This document shows, one piece after another, positions 11,849-25,100 of a stretch of 64,000 nucleotides of DNA. Made by a program: the position numbers and the translations under genes. The DNA is taken from the NCBI RefSeq assembly GCF_003369915.1, contig NC_046677.1, positions 4,588,001 to 4,652,000 of the forward strand. The letters are read 5' to 3'. The stretch is from Drosophila miranda (taxonomy: Eukaryota > Arthropoda > Insecta > Diptera > Drosophilidae). Under the pieces are notes generated by a model. The model searched no databases. It was not told the DNA's origin and worked only from the letters and a program-made list of their open reading frames with translations. Numbering within the stretch: position 1 is the first letter of the stretch; the number at the start of each line of letters is the position of its first letter.

Positions 11849-13261
11849 ATGCCTTATCCGGGCAACGTGGATCTCTGCCCGGACGGACCGTACCCCTTCT
11901 CTGCAGCTCGTGGGAAAAGAATGGAAGAATTTAAAAACAAAAAAAATGAGTCTGGCACTCCCCAAATGCCAACAGGGAGCAATCCCAAACAGGGGAAGGC
12001 AGCGGCCCAAAGGCCTGGCCCGACCCGCAAATCAGCAGGGAAAACCTGCGCGGCGGAAGATGCTAGGGAGAGCCCAAAGGGGTCCCATCCCGGTGTCGGG
12101 GTGGGTGGTGAATTGGCTCCCAAAACCGATACCTTGGCAGAGTGGCTATGCAATCCTGCGGCTGGTCTGCCTGCTGGTAAAGTGGCGGGTGATGAGTCAC
12201 CATCTACTAGTGTCCAAGCCAAATCTTTTACATATGCCGATAGAAGGAGTGCTGGCAATATACTCCGTCGGCAGAACGCAAGACAGATGTCCAGCCCGAC
12301 GGACAAATGGATAAAGAAGGTTGAGTGGGCCTCGAAGGTGCTGCCGAACTTTGGCAAGGAAGCACCGAAGAAGGAAGCCCCTCAGCCAAAAAGGCAGCGC
12401 TCACAAGAGACTCCGGGGCCGACACCGAAGCGCTCCAGAGTGCTGCCTAACACATCATTCGCGCAGATTGCCAGAGAAAGGACGCTGATTGGCGTCCTGG
12501 ACAAAGGCAGCGCGGACTCCCGGATACCTAGAAACCAGTGGAAGTGGGTGGAAGCGGCACTGGCCGACCGCTGCTTCGAGCTGCTGGAAAAGCAGCCTGG
12601 ACCCCCCCCCGTCTGCAAAGACATGGGCTGGTACCAGGGCTGCATAAAAATCGTAGCCTGTGAAGACGAGCGCTCCGTACAGCTGTACAAAGCAGCGGTA
12701 GCGCAAGTCGGGGAAGTCTACCCAGGGGCGAAGCTCGTCGCTGTAGACTGGAGCGAAGTGCCCAGTAGACCAAGGGCGAGAGTCTGGGTGCCCGCCTCCA
12801 TGAAGGAGCCGGAGCGCATCCTAAAAATGTTGCAAAGATGCAACCCCCACCTCCCAACAGCGGATTGGAAGGTGGTCAAAGTTGAGACGACACAGGGCCC
12901 CACAAACCAGGCGGTGGTCGTCCTCAACAAAGAGTCGCTGGCCCCGATTGAGGCTGCCAAAGGCGAGCTCAATTTTGGGTTCAGCTCTGTGACCGTAAAG
13001 GTCTACAAGTCGGATGCGGCGGCCGAGGCACGTCCTGTCGACAAGCCAGTCGAGCAGGACGCTGCATCGGAGATCGAAGCACCCGACGATCACACAGAGA
13101 TAGACCCAGAGGGCTACTCCACCGATGGCACGCTGAGATGCGACTTCGAGGCGATGTGTTGCCACGAGGAAGTCGAGGACGATCCGGATGCCGACATTAC
13201 AGTGGTGGAGAACACTAAGGATGTCCTTGAGGCTCCTTCAGATAAATCTCCACCACTGTAA
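11849..13261 (+). CDS. R2 ORF1 protein (non-LTR retrotransposon, intact)
   Basis: This is an open 470-codon frame. The N-terminal ~240 residues are basic and low in complexity, with Lys/Pro/Gly-rich segments (PKRQRSQETPGPTPKRSR). A folded region follows (about 250-390, containing ITAxDW-like VAVDWSEVPSRPRARVWVP), then an acidic C-terminal tail. The layout suits an RNA-binding ORF1 protein; no CCHC knuckles are visible. Its end overlaps the start of ORF2 by about 73 nt in another frame, as is common where ORF2 is translated by reinitiation or frameshifting. The same frame is broken in R1. Confidence 0.8.
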   Translation: MPYPGNVDLCPDGPYPFSAARGKRMEEFKNKKNESGTPQMPTGSNPKQGKAAAQRPGPTRKSAGKTCAAEDARESPKGSHPGVGVGGELAPKTDTLAEWLCNPAAGLPAGKVAGDESPSTSVQAKSFTYADRRSAGNILRRQNARQMSSPTDKWIKKVEWASKVLPNFGKEAPKKEAPQPKRQRSQETPGPTPKRSRVLPNTSFAQIARERTLIGVLDKGSADSRIPRNQWKWVEAALADRCFELLEKQPGPPPVCKDMGWYQGCIKIVACEDERSVQLYKAAVAQVGEVYPGAKLVAVDWSEVPSRPRARVWVPASMKEPERILKMLQRCNPHLPTADWKVVKVETTQGPTNQAVVVLNKESLAPIEAAKGELNFGFSSVTVKVYKSDAAAEARPVDKPVEQDAASEIEAPDDHTEIDPEGYSTDGTLRCDFEAMCCHEEVEDDPDADITVVENTKDVLEAPSDKSPPL

Positions 13262-14974
13262 AGCAGCATCCGCTGCTCTTGTACTCCGCCTCGAAGAGAG
13301 CGGAGCAGACGTAGCCCTGATCCAGGAACCTTGGATAGTGGGAGACAAGGTTTGTGGACTAGGGTCGAAGGAGTACAAGATAATTGTAGCAACATGAAGG
13401 TAAAACCCGCACCTGCATTCTCGCCAGAAAGCACCTTAATATCTTTCTGCTCCATAATTATAGCGATAGCGACAACATGGCGGCAAGCCTAGAGCTGAAA
13501 GGGACACATCTAAGGCTGATGTCGTCCTACATGGCCCATGAGGGAAACTATCCTCCCAACGACCTGGTTCGCAAACTAGTCAGCGACAGCGAGAGGTCGG
13601 ACATAGACCTATTAATAGGTTGCGATGCCAACGCTCACCACACTCAATGGGGGAGCTCGAACACAAATGTAAGGGCTGAGTCACTTTTCAGCTTCATCCT
13701 TAACTCAAATCTATTTATTTGTAATCGGGGCAACGACCCCACTTTTATAATTAAAAATCGACAGGAGGTTATTGACATAACCCTAGTGTCTTCCAACCTG
13801 TTAGACATAGTCAAGAGTTGGCAAGTCCTTGATGACCACTCTTTCTCTGACCACAGATACATCGAGACCACACTATCCCTCGAGTGTCCGAAACCTAAGG
13901 ACTATATTAATCCCAGGAAAGCCAACTGGGAAAAATATAGCTCAGCCCTGGAGGACTTACTCCCCTCCAAAGCACCATCATGCCCTGACACAAAAGACGA
14001 CCTAGATCGCCTAGTGAACAGGTTCACAGAGGCATGCAACAAAGCCTTCGCGGCATCGTGCCCCTCTAGCAAACCTAGGGGGAAAAAGAAACCCCCCTGG
14101 TGGTCAAAACAAATAGACATCCTACGTAAAAGCTGCAGGACCCTCTTCAACAGGGCCAAAAGCGCAAACGAGGAGAGCCACTGGGCAGACTACAAAATCA
14201 GTCTGTCACTATATAAAAAGGAAACAAGGAAAGCAAAAAGGGCCTTTTGGCAAAAATTTTGCTCGGAAATTGAGGAAACGTCAGAGGCCGCAAGGCTTCG
14301 CAAGATTCTCTCAAAAACTAACCCCTCGGTAGGGTATCTTAAAAGGAATCGCTAAGCGCGATTTCCTCGAACTCGGCCACCGTGGTAGACTGCCGCAAAT
14401 CTCTGCACGAGATGGCTCAGCAATTTGCTATTAGCCTGATTTGGGTCCCGGGCCACCGGGACATCGAGGGCAACTGTATAGCGGACGAGCTGGCCAGATC
14501 TGGCACTACAATCCCCTTTCTCCAAGACAAGGAGGATATCTGTATGCCAATGGCCACCTGTAAGCTCATTATAAGGGAGCAATACAAGCGACTAAAAAAC
14601 GATATGTGGCAAACAGTGCCACGATGTCGCACAACTCGGCAAACATGGCCGACCATGGACATGAAGCGCACCTCCGAGCTCCTCAAGCTAAGCAGGAAAA
14701 GGTGCAGCGTAGTCACACGTTCCCTCACGGGACACTGGCTAATAGGCACCCACGCTAACAGGCTGGGGGCCCCACATAACGATTTTTTCGCAGCTGTAGA
14801 GACGAGGAAGAGGAGGAGACAGTGGAACATCTGTTCTGCTCCTGCCCAGCTCTCAGCAGAAGAAGGCTACAGCACCTGGGCTCAGCCTTTCTACACGACA
14901 TCTCAGAGATGTCCAAACTATGTCCCAGGAGGATAGCGAACTTTGTGAGAGCATTTGGATGGGATAATTGCTGA
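13188..14974 (+). pseudogene. R2 ORF2 remnant: endonuclease and RNase H, no reverse transcriptase
   Basis: This is collinear with the R1 remnant and has the same lesions: a stop and frame change about 70 codons into the endonuclease (near 13396), loss of the whole reverse transcriptase at about 14355, and a frame change near 14788 before the Cys/His tail. The endonuclease signatures IGCDANAHH and FSDHRY and the RNase H signatures WVPGHRDIEG and ADELARSG are intact. It cannot encode a working retrotransposition enzyme. Confidence 0.85.
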
Positions 14975-15090
14975 CAGGAAGTCTCACAACGCAGGAAGGA
15001 AATGATCCTATGCGGTATCACAGCGGCCGAAACCGGCCTAAGTGTGACGGGTTCCGAGCGAGCCCGGCAGCCGCCTCAACCTAACCTAAC

Positions 15091-16537
15091 ATATTCCGTC
15101 GAATATTCCCAGCTATATAGAACATTTAGCCATGCCCACATGGTTTTATACGATTGATGATACTGTTTGCAGATTGTTGAGGCAGGTTTTTTTAACTTAA
15201 AAATAATTAAATCAACTAAATTAATCAATTCTCATAAGACTGTTAAATTTGTAAGAGAGATATTAAATTTGTATTTTTATTTTTGGGCAAAAACATGACA
15301 ACTACACTGAGATGTTTTCCTCACGGAGGCACCTGCCGAGAGGAAGAGCTAGATGGAAATTATTTTCAAACGAAATTTAATTCAAATATGCTGATTAGTT
15401 TTCAGGCTCGAATAATATGATATATCCTTGAAGATCAATAACTCGTACAAACATATGTCCATGCATACGAGCCATATGATATACATATGATATAGTGCTC
15501 CAATTTTGACGAAATCGTTGTTGGGAACAAACATGTTTCTCCACGATTACCTTGTTCTTTTTATCAAATATATTTCCCCCCGAAAAACACAGAAACAAGC
15601 AATCCATGCCCAACGAAACCCCAGTTGTCAAATTCATCAACGTTTGAGAATACTGAAAAATTATCAGTATTATTCGGTGTGGAGGGCTGGAACAAGCAAC
15701 ACAAAAATTCTAAATTTTCCAAGTTTTATTCGGTTTAAATTTTGACTAGAGATTAAGAATAAAGTGAAATTATGTTTAAGCTAATTTAAGAAAAAAGTGA
15801 AAAACAAAAACACAAACAGAACCAAACAAAAAAAGACAGTGAAAAGAAAACAAAAGAGGTTCGTTTAGTAAGAAAGCATTTAGTTCCTGCTCGAGTAATA
15901 AGTTCACTCTATTTAGCCGCCTCCGTCCCTAAGGCTATACTTAGGTCTCTGTAGACAACACAAACCAACCAACAGTGGCTGCTGCATATTCTGTAAGACC
16001 GATTTCCAATTACACCCGAATCAATAGAATAACAACTAAAAGGCTTGTGCGGTAAGAAACAATTAATTAAGTTAATATCCACCATACTACGTACATGTAT
16101 AATCCAACAGATTCAGCGTGGTGCTACTCTGATGTCTCCGTCGTTGTCCAATCAACGACGGCGATGCTCTTCACTCACTTCACACACTTTTGCTGAACTG
16201 ACAGCAGACTGGCTTGTATATTAATGAATGAACCCTACAAATCATACATATATTTTGATAATTACACATATTCTATTTTGATACTAATAATCATATATTT
16301 TTATACCAAAAGAAAGGGATTGTTAACTTATTTCATAGAGAATTGGGTGACAAGAAAAGCGGGGCATGGCGCTAGATTAGATTTATAAATAATGCCCGAA
16401 GGCCTGGAATAATTCACTATTTGTTTGATTGATAGACGATTGATTCTGACGGAAAATCCAGTGCCAAAATCTATGTTTTTGCCTCAAAAACTAAACCAAA
16501 AGTCGCACTTTTAAAGCTGATTGTCATGTACTTTCTG
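15091..16537 (+). repeat. Right flank of R2 plus repeat A, copy 3
   Basis: This copy is nearly identical to 6300-7757. It begins with the right target-site duplication of R2, runs through the repeat A sequence (15334 on), and loses identity to copy 2 from about 16430 before ending near TGTACTTTCTG. Together R2 and this block form the second copy of a ~5-kb segmental duplication. Confidence 0.8.
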
Positions 16538-19185
16538 CCACATGCACATTCGTTGTAATTGACAGACTTGACCATCTTATCAAGTGCGCCAGGTGCATCT
16601 TGATAGCGCCGACCAGCACGCACACGCACACACACCCATACACATTCATAGCATACAAAAGCGGGTGCCATACCCATAGCGGCCCTGAACGTGAACATGA
16701 ACATGAACTTGAAATGAAATCCTTTTGTTGAACCAAACAGTGGTGCCCCTCATTAGAATTAATGAATGGTTTTGTTCGAGTTTTGCAATTGCGACTCGCG
16801 CCGCCATTTATCAGTTAACAGGAGCCCGTTTAGTCGCTTTGGGTTAAATCGTCAGCCTTGGCATAGGACTACCGGCAGATGGCAGTGGTTGCTCGACGAA
16901 TCCACAAGTGCTGAAAAAACTCCGGCAAAAGGATAAACTGCGCAGCGGTCGAGAGTAGGTATCATCAGCGCCGCTGAGGAGGAGGCAAAGTCAAGACGTG
17001 CCGTGCCGTGCCGCCACCCAGACAACAGATAAGACCAAAAAGTAATATTCAATTTAATGGTGTTTCTTTTATTTGAACAAAAAGCCGCCTCCCTGCCTGA
17101 TAACCGAAAAGATGTGCAAAAAGTTGAGACATATGGCGATCGGTAGGCAGGCTGCCAGAAGAGACACAGATTGAGAGGCGGCTGGGCCGGGCCTGGCGTT
17201 GAACTTTGAATTTACACACTCACACACACAAACGCGCGCGCATTGATAAATGTGAAATTTTATGCGGGCGGACCTGCCGGCACTCACACACACACACACA
17301 CACACACGACAATTGGGGTCGCCCGAAGCTGGCTCCCGTTATCGATTGCCAACTAGAAGACGCCCGAGTCGCCCTTTTTTTTTTGTATTTTTGTATTACT
17401 TCTCTCTTTATTAGATTATCAGTTGTTGTCGAGATTTCGATTTCACGGCAGCAGGCAGTGGGCAGGCACAGCAGCCGCAGCCGCCTTGCCCGTTCAGTCA
17501 GTTCCTGCTCGCCGTTCGGTGGAAATCAATCGAAAGAAGAATCGTGTACCATTAGCCATTAATTGCGTACCTGCCCAAATGAGCTATCGATAACGAAAAA
17601 AAAAAACACGCGTGTGGTGTGTGTGTGTGTGTGGTGTGCGTGGGCGGGCCGATCTGCAGTGTTGCAAAAGGTGCGCAAAAGAAAAAGAAGAAGTGCAAAT
17701 TGTACGAAATCTTGTTGTCGTTAGCGTACACGGTGCGCCCGCGTGTTTAGAAAACACAGAACAAAACGGAAATCAGAAAATGAGAGGAAAATAAATGCAA
17801 AAAAAATATATACCTACATATATGTATAAGAAATTGTATATAGAAGAAAAGAAATTATAGAGCACGTACGCGTACTCGTAATCATTGATTACGCCTACAA
17901 TAAGTATATATACTAAAAGCGATTAATTGTTACTTATTGCCAAGTGGAAACTAGTTGAATCGCAGCATTTGGTTGAACTTTGGGGTCGGCGTTGGTGTTG
18001 GGGTTGGGGCAGGGGTTATTGCTTCAGACATTCCAATAGTTCATGGAAATTGTTTTCTGCCTTAGTTTACTACAAAATTTGTTTAATTATGTGTTTGCAC
18101 ATTAAAATGCCAAGTTCAAAAGGCATCAAATGCGGAGCGACGCGGCGCGTCCAAACAAATAGACCGTGAACGATTCCCATTCCGATTCTGACTCAAGGAT
18201 TGGACTGCCGGGGCGAACAATTTGTCCGATGTTCAATTGAGTGAGCGACACCGTTCGATTGAGCACAATTGATTAGCAGATTAATAAGTCAACGAGTCGA
18301 GATGCTCTCCCATTATAATTATTGTAGTACGCGGTCCTCAGGCTAGCAGAGAGCACGCAGCATAAGTGGAATATTTTTTATTATCACTTGGAAATGGAAA
18401 AAATTCCGCATTGTGTGCGGCCAGGGGAGTGCTTCGAGTAATTAGTTCAAGGTCACAGTGCTCCATGCGAGTTCCATGCAACAAACAAATCCCCACAGCG
18501 AAGATCAAAACAGAATCATAATATAAATACAAAAAAGTACAAATGTTCTTGAACTTATCAAAAAGAAAAACACACACAGTAGGGCATCGAGTGGAATTCG
18601 ATTACATTAACTCAATTCGGGTTCGGGTGCCGCGAGCGAGAGAGAGGACTTGTCAGGAGTCCAGTCCGCATTCTGTTCGTATTGGTACTCGCATTATCTG
18701 ATAATCTCGAGCGGCTGTCATGTACTCGCCATTAATGCAACGCAAAATAAATCCAATAAAATATATTTTGTAATTAAATGACAGGCCCCCATAAAACAGA
18801 GTCGAATTGCTCATGTCCTGCACACCGCAGGGCAGTCGAATAGGAAATAGCTTAATTTATTACAACAGGAAATCATAAATAAAACTGTATACAAATTCCG
18901 TTTTTGTGCTGCTATAAACACTTTTTGCCAGAAGCTAAACAGACTATGTGGAAACTATGCAAATAAATAGTTTAAAAATAATTAAAATACAAAAACATCT
19001 CCGAAACGAAGGAGTTTAAAGGAAAAATGGTCATTCTATATGCTCGTGGCTTTGTGGATAAACTTTACATTTCTTTAATAACAAATTCTATTTTTAATAT
19101 ACAGAAATAAAAGATAAAAACAATATAAAAAACACACACAAAAATACAGCAGCGATACGATTGAATTGGCTTAATCGGTGGGAAG
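16538..19185. other. AkhR upstream region
   Basis: No open coding region is supported. The stretch holds CA/TG microsatellites (about 16617-16640, 17214-17235, 17283-17308, 17610-17635), an A/G-rich segment at 17660-17830 that looks like a 5' UTR, and two overlapping Inr matches TCAGTC/TCAGTT at 17494-17503 without a good DPE. The noncoding first exon or exons and promoter of AkhR probably lie here, but no donor site could be assigned with confidence. Confidence 0.4.
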
Positions 19186-22100
19186 ATGGCCCATTCTAGT
19201 GAAATAAATGAGGTTGTCTATGATCATCGCATACTCAAGGATTGGTCCAACGTGAACAATACCAACGGCACCATGCACCTCTCCAAGGATATGATCTTCA
19301 ACGATGGCCATCGTCTGTCCATCACAGTCTACAGGTGAGTGCTCCGATCGGGATCCGATCCCCACCCACATCTTTCTGATGCGATTCTCTCTGAGTTGCC
19401 ACATCAAGTCACGTTGATAAGCTTTGGCTTCCACTATCTCTAACCTTTTTTTTTCGTCGTGGCTTTCTAAACGTATCGCCGCATCAATCGCTGTGTGTAG
19501 GTGTAGGTGTCGGTGTTGTCTCTGTCTCCGGTATGGTTTGAAATTTTCGTTATAAATAAGTATAAATCATCATCCTCCTCTGGCTGTCTGTCTGTCTGAT
19601 TTTTAATAATTTTCACTTGGAATTTGAACGCTGTGGTTCAAGCCTTGGGTTCACGTTTTTCAAATTGCTAAAGATTCACAAAATTGATTAAGAGCTGTTC
19701 CTCAAAGCTAGTCAAGACGTAGAAAGTGTTTCGCATATGAAATATTTAATAATTTTGTTTCAAGACGGATACATACATGCAATATATTGATTGTTTTATA
19801 ATACTTTGGGGTATTATGCAGGAAATGGTATGGTTAAATAATTTAAATATAGGGAAATATAATATTTAAAAATAGTAGAATCTTAGAGGGATTTTGATTC
19901 TAAGATCAACGATCCTAAGAAAGGTTTTTGACCACAAGAAAGATCTACGACTCAAAGATAGAATCTTTCACTCAGAAGAGATGAGAGTGTATATTCCTAA
20001 ATCTGTCTAATAAATGGATGTAATTATGATAATTCTAGGGGGCAGGCCCTTTTCCAACCCCTGGCTCACTCGCTTCGCTCGCGCCGATATAAGTCAAATA
20101 TCGGACGACGACTACCTAAAACTTTTTTTTATAAAAAAAAACTGCTCCTAATCTAAAGAATCTATGCTTTAAGGAGGAATCTAGGGACTGCGAATGCTGC
20201 TCTTCAGAGTGAAAAAATAATAGAGATTACCGAACCTTAAGATCTTAAGATCATTTACACTTAAAGAAAACCAGGAGACTAGTGAGAATTAGTAGTTTGA
20301 AAGGAAAATAAAAGTTTTAAAACTAAGCAAAGAAGATCCATATATCAATTTCAGATCTTAAAAAATATTTTACGAGGGACCAAGAACAAATAATTTAAAG
20401 ATTTGATCTCTGATTTCACAATAAAGTGAGGATCACTCTTTAAAGAGTTTCACAGTATCCACCAATTAATGCCATGAATTAGTGAATGTACTAGAATCTC
20501 GACCTTGTTTTCTGTGCAACCGAATGTTATAAATGCTGGTGCACAACTTCTAAAACCCCATCCATGGGTACGTGTTTCAGTGATTGATACTCGCTCTGAT
20601 TGTCTACAACTGATCTTCAAGAACTTTATGGCAGACAATTCGTTTTCCTAAATTCAATTTACCTTTCCTTGGCTCCAGAGTTCCATCCATGACCTACTTA
20701 TCGAGCACCCACACAATCCACACACTACGAAGACACCCACTTGCCCCATGCGGGAAAACTTTTTTAATTTTCCACTCACCAGTTTAATCGTTGCCCTTTC
20801 CCCTGCAGCTCGATGTTCATCCTCTCTTTATATGGGTTTTCCTTTCGATTCCAGCATACTCTTTGTGATCTCAACAATTGGCAACAGCACAGTGCTGTAT
20901 CTGCTGACGAAGCGGCGACTGCGTGGTCCCTTGCGGATTGATATCATGCTAATGCATTTGGCCATTGCCGATCTAATGGTGACGTTGCTGCTGATGCCGC
21001 TGGAGATTGCGTGGGCCTGGACAGTCCAATGGCGCTCCACCGACCTGATGTGCCGTCTCATGAGCTTCTTTCGCGTGTTCGGACTGTACTTGTCCAGCTT
21101 TGTGATGGTCTGCATATCGCTAGACAGGTGAGTCCCATATCCCCCGTTGCCTGCCTGCCTGCCTGCCGCGTCAGCACTGCTCCGTTGACTGTCGCTAATG
21201 GACCAAATTGATAGCCAGATAAGGCGTGCTCAAAGTGTCAATCGAATCGTATCTCTCACACCGCTCTCCTCTCCAGATACTATGCCATACTGAAGCCGCT
21301 GCAACGATCCTACAACCGGGGACGCATCATGCTGGCCTGCGCCTGGATGGGCTCTGTCATCTGCAGCATTCCGCAGGTGAGGCAGTCGGTAGCCCCAGTA
21401 GCCATTACAATTATTAACGTCTCTGTTTGGCTTCTTTGACAGGCCTTTCTCTTCCATCTGGAGGAGCATCCCGTGGTCCGGGGCTACTTTCAGTGCGTCA
21501 CATTCCACTCGTTTGTGAGCGAATTTGACAACTGGCTGTATCAGATAGCCACGATGTGTGCCATGTATGCCTTTCCATTGATCGTCTTCATCTACTGCTA
21601 TGGGGCCATCTATCTGGAGATCTACCGCAAGAGCCAGCGCGTCCTCAAGGATGTCATTGCCGAGAGGTTCCGTCGCTCCAACGATGACGTCTTAAGTCGG
21701 GCCAAAAAGCGCACTCTCAAGATGACCATCTCGATTGTGATTGTGTTCATCATCTGCTGGACGCCGTACTACACCATCTGCATGTGGTACTCCCTGGACA
21801 AGACGTCGGTGGACAAGGTCAACTCTCTGGTGCGCAAGGCTCTCTTCATCTTCGCCTCGACCAACTCCTGCATGAATCCCCTGGTCTATGGGCTCTACAA
21901 CATTCGCGGACGCATGAACAATAACAACAATGTGGTGAGGCATCCATCCATCCCCAATCGCCTGGACGGATCGATCTATCATTAACCTGCCTTTTCAGTC
22001 GGTAAACAACAGGCATACATCGCTCTCGAATCGCCTGGACTCTTCCAATCAACTCATGCAGAAGCCGGCTGCGGCCAACAACAATTCTCTGGCCAATAGA

Positions 22101-25100
22101 CATGGCACTGTGATGGCCGCTGCGGTGGCGGCCACAACAAAGTTGGCCCATGTTGTGGGCCTCAAGAGCAACGGATCCAATGGTTCTGCCGTCGACAGCA
22201 CAGCCCTTTCCATTGCCTCTGCTCCGCCCCTGCCGCTGCCCCAGCCCCAGCCCCTGCCAGCCACCGCACCCCTGGCCAGCGACGATGCCGATGGGGATAA
22301 TGATGATTCCAGTGTCAGTGTTGTCACCATCAGGTGCCAGGAGCCGCCCAGGATCTGCCACAAGTAATGTCGGTTTCCAGCTGCTAGAGATCTAGCCACT
22401 CCCCTCCTCTGCCACTGCTACCATTCCACCATTCTACCACTCTCATCCTCATCTTATATTTTTACGACTTGAAGATGAGCTTCAACCTCATTTTGTTTTC
22501 AATTTCGATTTTCGCACAGTTGTCGGCATAAAGTTTCGAGTTTTATGTATTTTGCGGTCTCAATACTCACTCACTTTCATTGCTTTGCCCCCGGGAGTTG
22601 GCTTCTTGGTCCTGTGGAGAGGACAGCAGATATAAAACTAGAAAAGGGGACCTTTAACCAATTGAATGGATGGGCCAAAGTAAACCCAACAAGACCTCAA
22701 ACAAATTGAACACTAAATGGTTTATTGACTTATTATAAAGTACTCCGTTAGGGTCCGATGATTGCTCGGTTTCTTGCTGAATCGGGCTCTTTTTTCTTTG
22801 GATCGTACATCTTCACAGGGTCTTCTCCTTCTCCTCGGCACTGGTCCACAGTCTTTCATCAAAGCATTGGCTTCATCTCGGTGTCCGTATTGCTCTTCAC
22901 CATCACGCAGTAGTTGCAATTCCCCTCCTCCATCTTGGTAGGACTCTTGGTCGACAGCCTGGCCGTGATCATGCCGTTGGTGCTGGCCAAGAACTGAACG
23001 GTGTAAGACACATTGCCATCGCAGTCGACTAGCGTCACCTCGTAGACGCATTCCCCCACCCGAGCAATCGGTTCCGATGATAACTTTTTTCCACCGAGTT
23101 TCATACCCGTTACGGTCTCCTTTGTCTCTGGGTCATACCTCTCCACCAGGCGGTAGCTGTAGATCAGGTGCTTGCCCCGAACTCTCTTGAAAGTCTTCTT
23201 CTCCGGCGACTCCGACGACATGGCGTCTGGAGTTTGATTCTATAAAAATCTAGCAATTTTTATTGTAATGTTAACTGTTTGTATAAGGAATCAAAATTTG
23301 ATTCGTTCTATGTGATATGTGGTTCTAGGATATGTTGAATTTCACGAGACAAAAGCTATGCTAGGCCTGCTTCAGTAGAGCACATTCCCATGCTAGATCT
23401 CAAAGTATGGATCACTTAGAATTTGCATTATGATTAAATAAATTACATAAACAATAATTCAGATCTATTGTAGTGCGTTATGGTGACTGTGCGCATTTTT
23501 ATTATAATTTGTATACGACATCTACAGCGCCTCTACACAAAACCAGGAATGGGTTGAAAAGGGCGTACCTTTCATAACATTTTCGATTTGTTACAACACT
23601 ATGGCTACACATGAAGATATATCAAGCCAAAGTTGAAGTTTTCTACCAGTTTTTACGTTCCTTCAACTTTTTTAAATTATTTGTTTTTGTATAGATTCAT
23701 TCTTACTCTTCTTAAACTTTACTTTTTTAGTGGCATGGTTTTCCAACAAAATAATAATAATAATATTAATAAGGAAAATTTTCCAATGAATTACAAAGGT
23801 ACACATTTTTATACCCGATACTCAAAATGAGTATTGGGGTATATTAGATTTGTGGTAAAAGTGGATGTGTGTAACGTCCAAAAGGAATCGTTTCCGACCC
23901 CATAAAGTATATATATTCTTGATCAGCATCAATAGCCGAGTCGATTGAGCCATGTCTGTCTGTCCGTCTGTCCGTCCCCTTCAGCGCCTAGTGCTCAAAG
24001 ACTATAAGAGCGAGAGCAACGATGTTTTGGATCCAGACTTCTGTGATATGTCACTGCTACAAGAATATTTCAAAACTTAGCCCCGCCCACTTCCGCCCCC
24101 ACAAAGGGCGAAAATCTGTGGCATCCACAATTTCGACGATACGAGAAAACTTAAAAACGTAGAAGATGACTATATCTTCTAGAGTGCAAAATCTGAACCA
24201 GATCGTATATTTATTATAGCCAGCATCAAGAAAACAATTTCATTTTTTCTTGCCCTGTCTCTCTCTAACACACACGTAGCATAGGCGGCTTTGCTTAGAG
24301 TAAAACATTAGCGCCTAGATCTCAGAGACTACAAAAGCTAGAGCAACCAAATTTGGTATCCACACTCCTAATATATCGGACCGAGACGAGTTTGTTTCAA
24401 AATTTCGCCACACCCGCTTTCGCCCCTGCAAAGGATGAAAATCTGGGGATATTCACAAATCTCAGAGACTATTAAGGCTAGAGTAACCAAATTTGGTATC
24501 CGCACTCCTGTTAGATCTCACTATAAAACGTATATCTCAGAATTTCGCCCCACCCCCTTCCGCCCCCACAAAAGACGAAAATCTGTTGCATCCACAATAT
24601 TGCAGATTCGGGAAAACTAAAAACGCAGAATCATAGATAACGACCATATCTATCAGATTGTTGAATCTGGATCAGATCAGATAATTTTTATAGCCAAAAG
24701 GAACAAATCAATTTGCAGTGGCTACGCAGCACCCGACGTCACGCTCAGACTGATTTTCTGTCTCTCTCGCACGCACTCCTTGTCGTGTCGTTTAATATTA
24801 GCGGCGTCTGCCGAAGGAGAGCCATACTGACTTAGTATCGGGTATAACTGTAGAGTTGCGGTGTCCGCAGCAACTCACAACGTTCCCCCTCGTTTAGTAA
24901 ATTAATTTGGTAAATTTTTTTTTTGTTTTTAAATTTTTTTTAAATTACATATGATTATTTATACAATTTTGTTCTTAATTTGGGTTTAAATCTTGGTAAA
25001 TTCTCAGTGGTATTTCTACATTTAAAAAAATTAATTTTAAAAGTGAATTCAATGCCCACTTTTAACCACTCCTTCTTTTGGCTAAAAGTCCACCTAATCA

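Larger units (their letters stand above)
11562..15090 (+). mobile_element. Defective LOA-clade non-LTR retrotransposon, copy R2, with TSD
   Basis: This 3529-bp element is bounded by an exact 11-bp target-site duplication, ATATTCCGTCG, at 11551-11561 and 15091-15101. It is therefore a genuine insertion with both ends preserved. It shares with R1 the missing reverse transcriptase, the endonuclease frameshift and the 3' frameshift, so it must have been mobilised by another element's machinery or been damaged before R1 was copied. The 5' 115 bases are strongly structured, including a 13-bp perfect hairpin (element bases 83-115). The tail is CAACCTAACCTAAC without poly(A). The domain set (ORF1, APE endonuclease, RNase H) points to the LOA clade. 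Confidence 0.9.

Noticed and set aside
20808-20854. Earlier acceptor (CCTGCAG) for AkhR exon 2
   Set aside because: From that acceptor the phase is wrong for TM1; the acceptor at 20854 gives VYSILFVISTIGNS.
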